Shown: positions 35,578 through 46,570, counted from the stretch's first letter. The stretch: DNA of 64,000 nt from Petunia secreta (GCA_029990175.1 JARKIP010000005.1:28529501-28593500); one strand, 5' to 3'. Notes: generated from the letters alone by a model not told the origin. Numbers and translations are program-made.

Positions 35578-35997
35578 ATGTCTAGTAGATCCGTTAATAG
35601 CGGCAGTGTTGTACCATTTTGTCGATGTGGAGATTATGCGTAGTTAACAACATCGTGGACGCAGCTAAACCCAGGAAGGAGGTTTTACGGATGCAAATAT
35701 GGTCAGGTTAGGTGGTGCGTTTATTTTCTTTCTTGAATTTATTTGTTTGTTGTATTTATTTTATTTTATTTTTTTATGTAGGCAAATGGCTGCAACTACT
35801 TTAGATGGCATGATGAAGAGATGTCAGATCAAGCAAAGAGAGTAATATGGGGTCTACTTAAGAAGTTGAAAGCTGTTGAAGAAGAGAGGAAAGCGGCACG
35901 TTTATGGCGGAAAAAATTGGGTTTTGGGGTACTAATAGTCGTGGTGCTAATCGTTCTCATATTCTGTACTTGGATCAAGTGTTGGTTCATAGTTTAG
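35578..35997 (+). pseudogene. GRF-type zinc finger plus membrane helix ORF with one nonsense codon
   Basis: Exon 1 (35578-35706) and exon 2 (35782-35997) join in frame over a 75-bp GT-AG intron. The N-terminal part shows the plant GRF zinc-finger pattern: CRCGDYA, TTSWTQLNPGRRFYGCKYG, then NGCNYFRWHDEEM. A charged helix (LLKKLKAVEEERKAARLWRKK) and a C-terminal transmembrane helix (FGVLIVVVLIVLIFCTW) follow. An in-frame TAG at 35641-35643 interrupts the finger after CRCGDYA. Everything else is intact, so the loss is recent or the codon is read through. Small GRF-membrane proteins of this kind are common in plant genomes. Here it lies within the MULE and is probably part of its cargo. Confidence 0.75.
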
Positions 35998-36264
35998 TTT
36001 CTATATTTCCAATTGTTATGTTTTGTGCAGTAATGATCAAGAAATTTCATTTGAAATTGTTATTTTGTCCTATAATTTACTAATGTACCCTATGTCGTTC
36101 CGCACGACACACTTCATGTTTCAAGTATATCGCGATCTGATCTGAACAAATCCGTTAACAGAACGATGAAGATAGCAATATCGAAATATGCCGCTCCGAA
36201 CGTGTTCTTCACGTGACAAACATATTTAGCATGTTCGAAACCACAAAGATGGATGTGCAGTCAT

Positions 36265-37125
36265 TTGTCACTCTAACAAGTATGCTTGGTAATTTAGGGT
36301 GATACTGATCATCTCACTTTAATTACCTAGTCATAATGATCATCATTTGCCACTCTAACAACTCTAAGTGGTTGTTTGTCACTCGAACCACTCTAGATGT
36401 GAAGAGTGTGATGAAGATAGCAACAATAGAAGTTCGCGCTCGGAACATCGCATGAACGCGACAAACTTCCCGTTGATGTTCGAAACATCGTTATATGTAT
36501 GGATCATCATAACAAGTATAGTTTGTTATTTATAGTGATAGTGATCGTCATTTGTCACCCTATCAAGTATAGTGGGTCATTTCTAGTTAAAATGACCATC
36601 ATTTGACACTCTTACAGGTATGTTGGGTCATTTCTAGATTATAAGGATCATCATTTGTCTGTCGAACAACTCTAGTTGGCCATTTCTACACATAATGGTC
36701 ATCATAATGCACCCTTACAGGTATCTTGGATCATTTTTAGGTATAATGATCATCCTTTATCACTCTTACAAGTATAGTTGGTCATTTATTATATGTATGG
36801 ATCATCATTTCTCCCTACACCAAGTATAGTTGGTCATTTATAGTGATAGTGATAGTGATCATCATTTTTCACTCTTACAAGTGTAGTTGTTCATTTATTA
36901 TCATATTGATAATCATTTTCCACTCTTACAAGTATTGTTGGGTCCTGCCTAGTCATAATGATCATCATTTCCCACTCTAACGACTCTACTTGTCCATTTC
37001 TACTCATAAGGATAACCATTTGTCCCACAAACTACTCTAAGTGGTCTTTGTGATGAAAGTGGATGAATTTATCGCTCTTACAGGTATATTGGGTCCTTTG
37101 TAGGTATATAATGATCATAGTTTGT
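36265..37125. repeat. Minisatellite of about 50-60-bp units
   Basis: Roughly fourteen diverged units of the form ATGATCATCATTTGTCACTC + TTACAAGTATAGTTGGTCATTT follow each other. Unit length varies and single blocks are missing, so it is an old, irregular array. No coding potential. Confidence 0.85.
36379..36511 (+). repeat. 130-bp direct duplication, copy 1
   Basis: From TTTGTCACTCGAACCACTCT through GATGTTCGAAACATCGTTATATGTATGGATCATCAT this stretch recurs almost exactly at 37120-37258. The sharp identity against diverged minisatellite units shows a later segmental copy. Confidence 0.85.
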
Positions 37126-37258
37126 CACTCGAACCACTCTAGATGTGAAGAGTGTGATGAAGATAGCAACAATAGAAGTTCGCGCTCGGAACATCGCATG
37201 AACGCGACAAACTTCCCGTTGATGTTCGAAACATCGTTATATGTATGGATCATCATTT
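37120..37258 (+). repeat. 130-bp direct duplication, copy 2
   Basis: See copy 1 at 36379-36511. It includes variant motif sites GCTCGGAAC and GTTCGAAAC in both copies. Confidence 0.85.
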
Positions 37259-37685
37259 CTCCCGAAGATAACAACATTAACAGTTGTGCGATCCGAACGG
37301 CTGTTTAATGTGACGAACATATTACTGGAGTTCCGAACATTTGTTTTCTTCCCGTTGATATTTGGACGTGGATAATGTTAATGATCATCAGTTGTATCTG
37401 GAACATAACCGTTACGTTCCGAACATTTGTTTTCATGATGGAACACACATATTATGTTCCGAACGTGCTGTATGATTTTATTAAGTTTTCCAGAAATGGA
37501 GTAGGCCAAGTTGTCGTTTGGAACATCGTCTATAATATCCTAAACGACAGTTGATGTGTTGCGAACTATAAGCAAACAGGATGGTTTGGAGACAGTTTAA
37601 CAGTACTAATTAAAGACCTTCATAATAATATTAATTGAACAGAGATACAAAAGCATATTCATAAACAGTAGAACTACTTAAACAT

Positions 37686-37949
37686 CTAATATATAATAGC
37701 GTCTTCGTTATTGTTTGGATCTCCACCGAATTGATTTTGCAAAATCCTTTCAATCCAATCTATCTGCAATTGCATCTGCTCAAGTTTTGTCTCGAGTGTT
37801 TGAATGGACCTCTCACAATTATCTGCTACCTCTTTGATGTCAACAACTTCATAATGCATGTCTAGCAGTCTTATGGGAAGCGACTTGTTTGGAGGCTCTC
37901 GGACTCGGTGGTACTTATTCCATGGATCGTTTAATGCGTTATTGGCCAT
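37686..37949 (-). CDS. Small MULE-encoded coiled-coil protein
   Basis: 87 codons from the ATG at 37949, which directly follows a splice acceptor (TTTTCATGCAG/ATGGCC). A likely 5' UTR exon ends at about 38085 (GAG/GTACTC). The protein is acidic and helical, with a coiled coil (CERSIQTLETKLEQMQLQIDWIERILQNQ). A TATA box (minus strand, 38184-38177) and promoter module copy 3 lie upstream. No family is recognised. Together with the ORF at 34911 it forms a pair of small genes under related promoters. Confidence 0.5.
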   Translation of the reverse strand: MANNALNDPWNKYHRVREPPNKSLPIRLLDMHYEVVDIKEVADNCERSIQTLETKLEQMQLQIDWIERILQNQFGGDPNNNEDAIIY

Positions 37950-38270
37950 CTGCATGAAAAGTTGTTTAAAATTTAGAAAAGAATCAAAGTGGATAGTTAT
38001 GTTTAAGGAAATATAAACGGATTAGATGGAGAAATCATTTTAGAAAAAAGGCAGAAAATATGGAAAACTTGAGTACCTCAACTTGTTCTTCTTTGCTATA
38101 GAAACTAGTGAAAACTGAACGTAATACTTGGTTAATGCGAAATGAATTGTGAATTGAGTGTTCATCAAAGTGGAGGTATTTATAGATGTTTTGAAGCAAA
38201 TGAAGGGACGCATATTTACAAGTGTCAATGTGTTTTTTGACGTGACTGTTGCAGTAACCAACTTGTATTT

Positions 38271-38357
38271 TAGCCGTTTAGTGTATTGGTATTTGCGTTC
38301 CCAACTGTTCATTGTAGCCGTTTGTGTGTTTTAAATTTTGAATAGCTTGTTCGGAAC
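38271..38357 (-). promoter_or_regulatory. Promoter module copy 3
   Basis: Blocks TTTAGCCGTTTAGTGTATTGG, TATTTGCG, TTGTAGCCGTTTGTGTGTTT, AAATTTTGAATAGCTTGTTCGG and AAC match copy 1 in order and spacing. It lies upstream of the ORF at 37949 and ends in an exact 9-bp motif (38349). Confidence 0.7.
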
Positions 38358-38751
38358 GTCACGTATAAAAGTATAATATAATATCAACGACACGAGGTTC
38401 CGAACATTTCCTATAAGGTAGCACTTGGTAAACGCTACGACTGTGAATTGTGAAATAAAGACCTCACAAGCTTTCACATGCCTTGACATCGTTCGGAACA
38501 TCACATATAATATCCTAAACAAAATGGATGTGTTGCGAACAATATGCAATTATGTGCACAACATAATCACAAAAGATGCAGTAAAGCAAATCTGTGCAAA
38601 CCATAAGTTAAGAAACAAATTTGGTCAAATATTTACACAAGATAAATTATACAAGTAGGACGAAAAGTCCATTATGCAATTCAATAAATATCCAAATAAT
38701 CCAAATAATTGAAATTATAACGAGGACGATATAAATATCCAATTCACAAAC

Positions 38752-41346
38752 TCAATTCGTAGGCTGACTTGTAGCCTCATTTCCACTACGAACACCGGGG
38801 CATGTAGTTTTCTTGTGCCCATATCTCTTGCAGTTGCCACATTTATTTCTCCTCTTTGGAAGACGCTCCCCAATAGATCGAATCCGGTTAACCCTTCTCC
38901 TTCCACGGTTGTTCGGCTTTGGGGGCGGAGGCACTGGATAAAGTATCTCTTCAGCAGGGACGACCCATGATTCTTCAGGAGGTACTGCATTGACAGGCTC
39001 TGCATAGGCAAGGATGTATGCTTGTGTTGTGTAATATCCAGAAGTGTATTCATACACTCTACTTCCATATTCATCGCCATGCAACCCCCTAATTGCTGCC
39101 ATAGCATGTACACAAGGTAACTGATCAAGATCGAACTCCCTACATGTACATGTCCTCTCATATAGATCAACTTCTGCCTCATGCCCTGGACTAATGATTT
39201 CGAAACCATAAGTTCCCTTCCTGTTGACAACTAGCTTGTCTCCCGCTTCTTTATTCTTCCTTATTTTTATTTCAACGTCTGGGACGCATAAATTTGGGTG
39301 GTTGATTAACTTCATGGCCCTAGTGTGGAATTTTTCCGCAAAGTTCCTACCTATATCCTTCAAGAGGGCAGCAATGGGGTATTCTCTTTGCTCTTTCAGC
39401 ATGGAATTAATGGACTCAGCTATGTTTGATGTCATAACTTCAAACCTATTAAAAAGAATAAAAATTATAATAGTCAAAACATGTTCCTAGCATAAAGCAC
39501 AAGTGAAGATATAGGAATAAGAAGTGCGGAACATTAGTGATGTTCCTAACATGACTCACACGTTCAGAACTCCGATAATGAGTTCGGAACATCATCGGAA
39601 AATAAATATTCCTATAATGTTTTGAACATATATGTTATGTTCGGAGAGCGCAATGTGACGTTTGGAACATATTGAAAGCAGACAGTAATATTACCTGTTT
39701 CCTGGGAAATATAATCTGCTCCATCTATGATAGCCAACAACATTTTCAAGATAATCCGCTACCCTCCAATCAATAGCCCTGATCTCATTCATAGCATCAT
39801 TGAATTCCTCTACCCTGTATGCCTTTGCTGCAGTGTAGTATTTATGAAGACTGAATCCAAACTGAAACTTTGTTCGGATGCTTTCACCAAGGTGCCACAT
39901 GCAAACTCCATAGTGTGCAGAAGGAAACACTTGGGCGACCATTTTCGAGATGCTCGGATGTCTATCCGAAACTATGCACAACTCTTCACTATCTGAAACT
40001 ATGCAGCGTAATTGTTCGAAAAAATACTCATATGAGTCGTCGCACTCTTTGTCTACAACACAAAAAGCAACAGGGAATACGTGACTCATTGCATCCTGAG
40101 CAACAGCAGACAGCAAGACCCCTCCATACTCGCCAGACAAATGTGTACCGTCAACGGCTAGGACTTTTCTCACGTAAGTAAATCCCCTGATCCACGCTCC
40201 ATAAGAGAGAAAAAAATACAAGAACTTCCCTGTGCTAGAAAGCCTCAAATCTGTCTTGGTTCCTGGATTCTTGCTCCTAACCATATAAGCATAAGCATCA
40301 AGAATTTCAATACCTTTCGCATGTGTTCCCCGTGTCAAAGATTTTGCAAATTGACAGCCCCTAAGACACTTCCAGTAGCTAACCTTACAACCAAAATCGT
40401 TGTTAAGGGACTCCCTGACAGCTTTTGTGGTTGGACCTTTTCCCATTAAATATTTACCTTTCATGAACTCACCAATTATCCGGGCAGAGGCGTGTGAATT
40501 ATGACTGGAATGATGTTGGACACCGCATGTGTGCATGTTATTGTAAACGCTAATGTAGAACCTATCATTACTTTTATACCTCATTGCCCTTAACCACCAT
40601 TTGCATTTCACATCTAAACATCTAGCATTAAAAATCTTTGCAGTATTCTTCAATGGTTTGTAATTAAAACGATGTTTAACTGCTGCAATCTTCAATTTGG
40701 TGACCAGTTCTTTCTTATTGGGGAAAGTCATACCTTTTTCAAAACCTGTGCCATCAACGAAGTGAAATATCGGCTCGCTGCTTTGCGTTGGAAACACAGG
40801 GGTATAAATGGCAGGATGTTCCTCTACATATTTGTCTTCTACTTCTTCTTCTTTTTCTTCATCTACATCTACGCCTGCTCTGTCTTCTTCTACCCCTCCT
40901 CCTCTGTCTTCTTCTGCTACTTCTTCATGTAAGTCATCCAATCGCTGACTAAAATCATGCCCTCCAATATTTGGCATTTCTTGGTCATTAGAACCAACAC
41001 ATTCCTCCGTCGTTGAAACCACAATTACCCTTAGTGTGGGCCTAGCACCATTACGATCAACGTCAGCCATATAAAGGCGTACATCATCGTCGTTTCTTAT
41101 TGTAACGGGAGGAGTCTTTTGATTTGCGGCAACACTCAGCATGTAAGTAATGCAAATATCCCTCGGATTGTCTCTTATCCCCCAACTTCCGATGATTTTG
41201 TTAAGTAGAACATCATACGTAACATCTCTAGGCACAAGAATGGGTCTTGACTCTTTAACCTTCGGAACCCAAGCATAACATTTAGAACGCTCCACCCATT
41301 CACCTTGATAATTAACTCCCAATATAACCTCACCATCGATGGTCAC
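38752..41346 (-). CDS. MURA-like transposase (MULE DDE, SWIM and CCHC fingers), 2 coding exons
   Basis: Exon a (41346-39695) and exon b (39445-38752) join in phase across a 249-bp intron; a further 5' intron ends at 41347. About 782 codons. Domain order: N-terminal VTIDGEVI region, an acidic linker, the Mutator DNA-binding region (FPNKKELVTKLKIAA, CKWWLRA, MHTCG) and the MULE catalytic domain with Asp in VLAVDGTHL (about 40150) and Asp in CIVSDRHPSI (about 39965), followed by CMWHL. Then come a SWIM finger CTCREFDLDQLPCVHAMAA (about 39110-39165) and a CCHC knuckle CGNCKRYGHKKTTCP. All catalytic landmarks seem present. No in-frame ATG precedes the first coding exon, so the true start is unknown: either the Met about 68 codons in or an upstream exon I did not find. 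Confidence 0.85.
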
Positions 41347-42255
41347 CTGCAATAAATTGGAATGACCAACTATTAGTATTACTAATATTTATACAGTTTG
41401 TTTCCAAACCTCAATGTTCTCGTTTGGAACATCTTCCTGACGTTCTGAACATCAGATTACAGTTTTTCATTGCTCGATGCAAGATGTTCCGAACCTCAGT
41501 ATTGCTCGTTTGGGACATCTCATGAAGACGTTCTGAACATCACCTTACACTTTTTCGATGCTTAATGCAAGATGTTCCAAACTTCAACATAACGCTCAAA
41601 CATCCTAAAGAATGTTCCGAACATTATCTGTGAAAATTCCAATAATATACATGCGCCGCGTAAAACGCCAGCGATATGTTTGGAATTACAATTACGGCCA
41701 TAGGAAAGTCGAAATGGTGTTTGGAATTTCACGCAGATTGTTCGGAGGAACTGAATCCGTAACAACCCCGAATCAACAAAAACAACAAAAAACATGTTCA
41801 AAAATTTAGTACACTTACCGGATATGACTGGATTGATACGATTAAAATTGGAGGAACAAGATTTCTCCTTTAATGGATAAGAAACGAGACGACCAGATTT
41901 AACGAAATTCCGTATAACCCAAATGTGGGGGATCTCAGCTTGTATTGCCTAAAACTGGAAAGGAGATTCAAGATAATAAGCTCAGCAGCTATGGTGGAAT
42001 GGGTATTATTTCGAAATACGAAAGGAAGCTCAGCAGCTATGGTGGAGCTTTGGGTGGGAATGGAATGTGGAAAAATGGAGGGAAAATGGGGGAGAGAGGA
42101 GAGAGGGAAAGCAGCTAGGGAATGGCCAAATTTGGCAAAAAACTACTTTATATACATGGACTATTGTGCAACTTACAAAACATTGGGGTGAGAATGTTAC
42201 ATAGTTAATAACACTAATTAAATGAGGACCCTAGAATTCATGTTTAAAACTTGAG
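41347..42255 (-). promoter_or_regulatory. 5' region of the MURA gene and right end of the MULE
   Basis: A GT-AG intron (donor TCCG/GTAAGTG at about 41818, acceptor TTATTGCAG at 41347) carries two exact and several variant copies of the 9-bp motif. Upstream there are a duplicated GGAAGCTCAGCAGCTATGGTGG unit (about 41970 and 42025) and a TATATACAT box on the plus strand. The right end is taken as the direct-repeat block ending near 42254. Confidence 0.5.
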
Positions 42256-42903
42256 CCTTTTTCCACACAAAAAAGACTTGGGGAGACCTGCCATGCCAAT
42301 CCCCCTAGTAACTATAGGAAATCACTTTTTCATTCATAGAATGTCCCGTGTAAAAAGGTACAAATAAATGATACTATAGTTAGACATAATGTATAATAAT
42401 TTTTAAAATTAGTGGTCCAAAATAGTATGTCTTTTCGTGGATCATATCGTTTATAAAATAGGAAGTTTGGAGTAAAATTGTATCCCAATTTAAAAAGAAA
42501 CCATTCTTATTTTGAACGAACTAAAAAGAAAATATATTTGCATAAACTGAAATTGATAGGTACTCAGTATATTATCCGTCCTTACTCCTTACGTACTGCA
42601 TTTTTATCCAGAGTTGTAACGTGAGGTTATTAGAAGATGTTGTATTAATAGTATCTAATCTAAACTAATTGAAATACTATCACGTTACTCAGAACATTGG
42701 CCTGCCGATTTGCTTCACTAAGACTATTAACCTGCAATCGCTACAATATGTGGGAGTATTATTTTTTATAAAGTTAGTTACTACCTAAGAAGCTGTATTT
42801 ATATCCAAAGGCAGAAGATGTCTTTTCCTTTCGATCTGTAGCTAATACAGTAGGTCTAGAAGTTCCATATTGATGCTTGAATTTGCATGAGCACTTTTAG
42901 AGT
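42256..42903. other. Intergenic DNA between MULE and the next LTR element
   Basis: AT-rich; no gene or recognisable repeat. Confidence 0.4.
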
Positions 42904-43366
42904 TGTTTATGCCTAAAACTTGATCAATCCATAAAACAATTAAATTTGTATATTCAGTCAGGCTACATGCAATAATGGTGTATCGAAGAAAATAAATATA
43001 TTTACCTTGTATTGATTGAATCTCGAAGAAAGAAGTTGGATTCTAGCCGAATCTCAACGTGAGAATTACAATGGGACACTGGGTATTTATGACTAAGTTT
43101 TAACACAGTTCTAATTATAGTATAATATTTCTACATGAGGTATTTGGTCGATTACAAGAGGCAGTTACCCAAAATTCACCCTAAGTAGGAGTAGGGTTTT
43201 CCTAGAGGAGGCTAAGCGGTAAAAGTAAGTCTATCGGCTCTGTGCTCGTGCCTCTCGAGTGACTATGGTTGAAGGAGTTGACATGTCATCTAGATCCTTT
43301 ATCGTTAGTGTACCCTATTGTTGGCATTTTACCGTAGTAATTATAGGTGGCACAATTCCACCCACG
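42904..43366 (-). repeat. 3' LTR of element A
   Basis: Starts TGTTTATGCCTAAAACTTGA and ends ATAGGTGGCACAATTCCACCC. It shares these ends and most of the inside (GAAGAAAGAAGTTGGATT, AAGTCTATCGGCTCTGTG) with the copy at 49710-50152. Confidence 0.85.
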
Positions 43367-43747
43367 CAGTCAATCCCACTACTTTTTGAGCTGATGTAAG
43401 TGCTCAGGAAGTGAAGTGATACGTCTGAGCGGGAAAAGCCTGTGATTTGTCTTCCGCGGATGTCGAACCAAACTCGAGTATGCATACGTGTTGGCGCTCG
43501 AGTGGTGGGCTGTGCCCGCATCTTAACAATGCTGCTCTTACTCTGCCACTAACGTGCCTTTCCACGTCTTCCATAAACATCATGTTTCCACGCCCTTTAT
43601 AATTTCCCCAATCTTTTCATGTCCCCCGTTCTCTTATATACATATCCACTGTTATCGTTCGTACTTCATCTTATCATTTGCTCCCGACTTCCGTAGTTGA
43701 ACCACTGCATCTGATTATGTTAATCTTCCCAACATACTTACCCTTCA

Positions 43748-46570
43748 ATGGACGCTCCTGTAGATTTCCTCCCTTATGGCTTTAATGTGAACGCTTACGT
43801 TTCTGTGATCCCTAGGTTTGATCATCACGGAAAGATCCAAATGTAAAGCGAGATCCAGGAAAGGACGGCAAACCTCACCATTGAAGCCTACCCCTTGGAT
43901 ATCACAAAGTGAGCTCTCCCTTAGGTAAGAAGAGACTGTATTTGAGGTCCTGCTGTTGAGATTATCATCCCTACCACAGAAGAATGTGTTTCTAGTCATC
44001 GCGAAGGATAGTCCTTTGTTCGCACTTATTCTTTTACGATTGGCCTCGAATTGCCTGTGCATCCTGTTGTTGAAGAGATGTGCCGACATTACGATGTCTG
44101 CTTGGCCCAAGTTAGCCCATTGGCGTGGCGTTTGATCGTTATTTTTTATCATATGGCTTTTAAGCAAGGTGTCTCATTTAGCTTCTAGTATCTTCACTTT
44201 CTTTACTCCCCTAAGATGTTTAAAAAGAGTATTGAGAACTTCAAAAGGCGGGGCAAGAAAGTCTTCATTGCTGACAGCGAATATGTTAATGACCACAATT
44301 AGAGCTTCCGTTATGTGGCTTTATGGACTTCAGACTTAGTGAGGCCTCCTGCCATTCCTTTTTCTGAGGTTTTATTCGACCTTATCTTCTTATCTATGCC
44401 CATTTTTTACCTTCTAGTCCCTGGCATTTTGACTTTATGTTGTACGACGTGTGGCTACCTTCCTTCTCCCTCGTGTACATAGGGTCGACTGGGTCGCGAG
44501 AGTCTTTTCTTCCAATACCTCGAAGATGAGGATGTTCAAGTATGGTGCTGCATTAAGCACTGGCAGGCCAAGAGCCACGATATGTCTTGCCCCTTCTCTT
44601 GGTATCGATATTCATCATTCTCATTATCTCACACTTGCGAAGCCTATCAAGACCCACGGAGATGTGGCTCTTCTCCATGGAATTCTGTTTCTCGCTCGTT
44701 GGTGGAGGAATTGCCTGATGTAAAGGCGACCTTCAGTAGGCTTTTTGAAGAGGTTGGTAGGTTAGATGCCTCGGCCTCGAAAAGAGAAAATTCTCAAAGC
44801 CTTCGAGTTCTACTTCTCTTGCTCATGAAACCACAGTGGGGGGCTACCGAAGTCCCTCAGATTGCCGAGACAACGACTGTTGGAGAACTTAAGGTGGCTG
44901 CTCCTCCTAGCCCTGTTACTACTGCAATGAATGCCTCTAGTTCACCGAAGTGGAGGCATATTATGGAATTGAACTCGAGGCCAAGGATGAGACAGGTGGC
45001 AATGATGTCCTTGATGCTACCATTCCTGTTGTCCGTGCAGGCTAGTTCTTATCATGATTCTTTAGTTTGTTCCTCGATCATCAGTTTACTGCTATGTTGT
45101 TTTCCTTCCTGTGTTATAAGATTCTCCCCCTGCCCCGTCGAGCCCCCTTTTGAGGCACCTTCCTGGGAAGGAGCTTGTTTGCAACAGTTGTGCTGATGGC
45201 GAGCATGAAGCTGTCGCCATTGATGATGATGCCAATACTGCAGAGGATGCTTCGTACGGGTGCGGTCGCGAGATCCTGGGGACCCTCCCTGAAGGGGTCA
45301 ACGTGCTCTCTCGTCCCGAGGTTATCATTGGAGATCTTTAGGACTTGGTTAGGCCTTTAGAGGCAAGAAGTTTTTGGAAACTTTCTTTTACTGGGTTTTT
45401 GAGTTAGATCGCCGAATTTCACTCAAAGGTAAGCTTCTTGCCCAGCCTTCTTCCATTTTTCGGTGATCTGTTCCTCTTTTCCTTGCTCATAAATATCATC
45501 TTCTGGCTTTTTCTTGGAGTTGGTTGATATCCTTGAGGCTCTGTATTGTGTCTTTCATTTTGTAGAGGAGCAGAGGCGGATCCAGGATATTAATTTTATG
45601 GGTTCTGGACTGTAACACTTCTTACTTACTAGGCTCTGCATAAATTATTTATGCATATTAAGTATAATTTTTAATACAAATACAAGGGCTAATGTTACTG
45701 GGTTCCATGGAACTCAGACGGCTAGATTCGCCCTGGGAGGAGGAGAAACGCCTCTGTAAAGATAACGATATCCTGAAAGCTACTGTCGAAAGTCTGAATC
45801 TGTTAGTGGAAGAGAACCAACATCTGGGTGCCACTGTCGAGAGCTTGAGTTCATTGGTGGAAGAGAACAAGCAGCTGGAGGCTCCATGGAAGGTCTTGGA
45901 CATCATACATTATCAGAGTAAGATTCATGTGGATAGGCTCAAGAAGCTGACAGAATCGATGAGGCGTGAACACGAAGAGTGGGTCCATGAGCTTGAAATG
46001 TATATTGAAGAGAAAAAGTGTTACCGAGGCCATGGGCAAGGCTGAAGTTGCTCGCCTGAGGGCTAAGCTGGTTGGCCAGGATTAGCGTGTCGCTGCTACT
46101 GAAGAAATAGTGCTCGAACTTGAATGAGTTGTGACCAAACTCTGGGTTGCCGATGAGCAGTCGAGGGCCATTATGATAAGCTACAAGCAAAAGTCATGTT
46201 TCTTCAGAAAACTCGTGATGGTCTATGCAATCGCCTCCATGACATGGATATTAGACATAAAGTCAAACTTAACCGAACAATTGGATTATCCGCTCTACAA
46301 AGGGTGCGTGATAACCCTAACCTAAACCTGTCAGCTGAAATCAAAGAAATTCAAGCTCATGTGGCTGAGGCAGATGCCCCGCTTGTATCTGATGCTGATG
46401 AAGTTTTTGAAGAAGGTGAGCCTAGCCAAGGAAGGATAATGATGATCTCCTTGGAGTGCAAGATGGAGATGAAGGTGGCATTTCTGGAGGTGCTGCCAAA
46501 GATGTTGATTCTTCTTCAAGCAAGAGTTAGCTCCTTAGACTGGGCTAGCCTTAGCAATTTTTCCTTTTGA
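43748..46570 (+). pseudogene. Antisense extra ORF of element A
   Basis: Starts ATGGACGCTCCTGTAGATTT at 43748. Recognisable in pieces separated by stops and frame changes: an N-terminal block with VNAYVSVIPRFDHHGK, a FTIGLELPVHPVVEEMCRHY / CLAQVSPLAWRL block typical of gag-like plant transposon proteins, then charged coiled coils (45692-46040 with repeats of VESL..LVEEN, and 46196-46480 with NPNLNLSAEIKEIQ). The same order of blocks occurs in the ORF at 51001-53381. The function of such ORFs is unknown. This copy is dead. Confidence 0.7.

Larger units (their letters stand above)
29557..41622. repeat. Dispersed 9-bp near-palindrome GTTC(C/G)GAAC, 21 exact copies
   Basis: Exact copies start at 29557, 30409, 30485, 30551, 31777, 31824, 32956, 34228, 35095, 35150, 35353, 35408, 37330, 37416, 37456, 38349, 38397, 38491, 39582, 41486 and 41614. 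Both orientations occur, often extended to GATGTTCGGAACATC. Many one-base variants are interspersed (GTTTGGAAC, GTTCCAAAC, GTTCTGAAC, GTTCAGAAC). All exact copies lie in introns or intergenic DNA and I saw none in the exons. Chance expectation for a 9-mer on both strands in 12 kb is about 0.1. Confidence 0.93.
28985..42255. mobile_element. Large multi-gene Mutator-like element (MULE) with Ulp1/DUF1985 gene
   Basis: A plus-strand DUF1985-Ulp1 gene from the left end and a minus-strand MURA transposase gene from the right end converge. Two small minus-strand ORFs, a GRF zinc-finger ORF and a minisatellite lie between them. A shared 9-bp motif, GTTC(C/G)GAAC, runs through the non-coding DNA from 29557 to 41622 and ties the whole block into one unit. 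I find no long terminal inverted repeats, as in the non-TIR MULEs (VANDAL, Kaonashi). The limits given are the outer edges of a partly matching direct repeat and are approximate. The transposase and protease frames are largely intact, so the element may be fairly young. Confidence 0.8.

Noticed and set aside
36265..37125. CRISPR array
   Set aside because: Units are diverged, irregular and without unique spacers, in a eukaryotic transposon.
28985..42255. LTR retrotransposon, because of the direct repeat at the edges
   Set aside because: The repeat is under 60 bp and imperfect; the genes are those of a MULE and no gag or reverse transcriptase is present.
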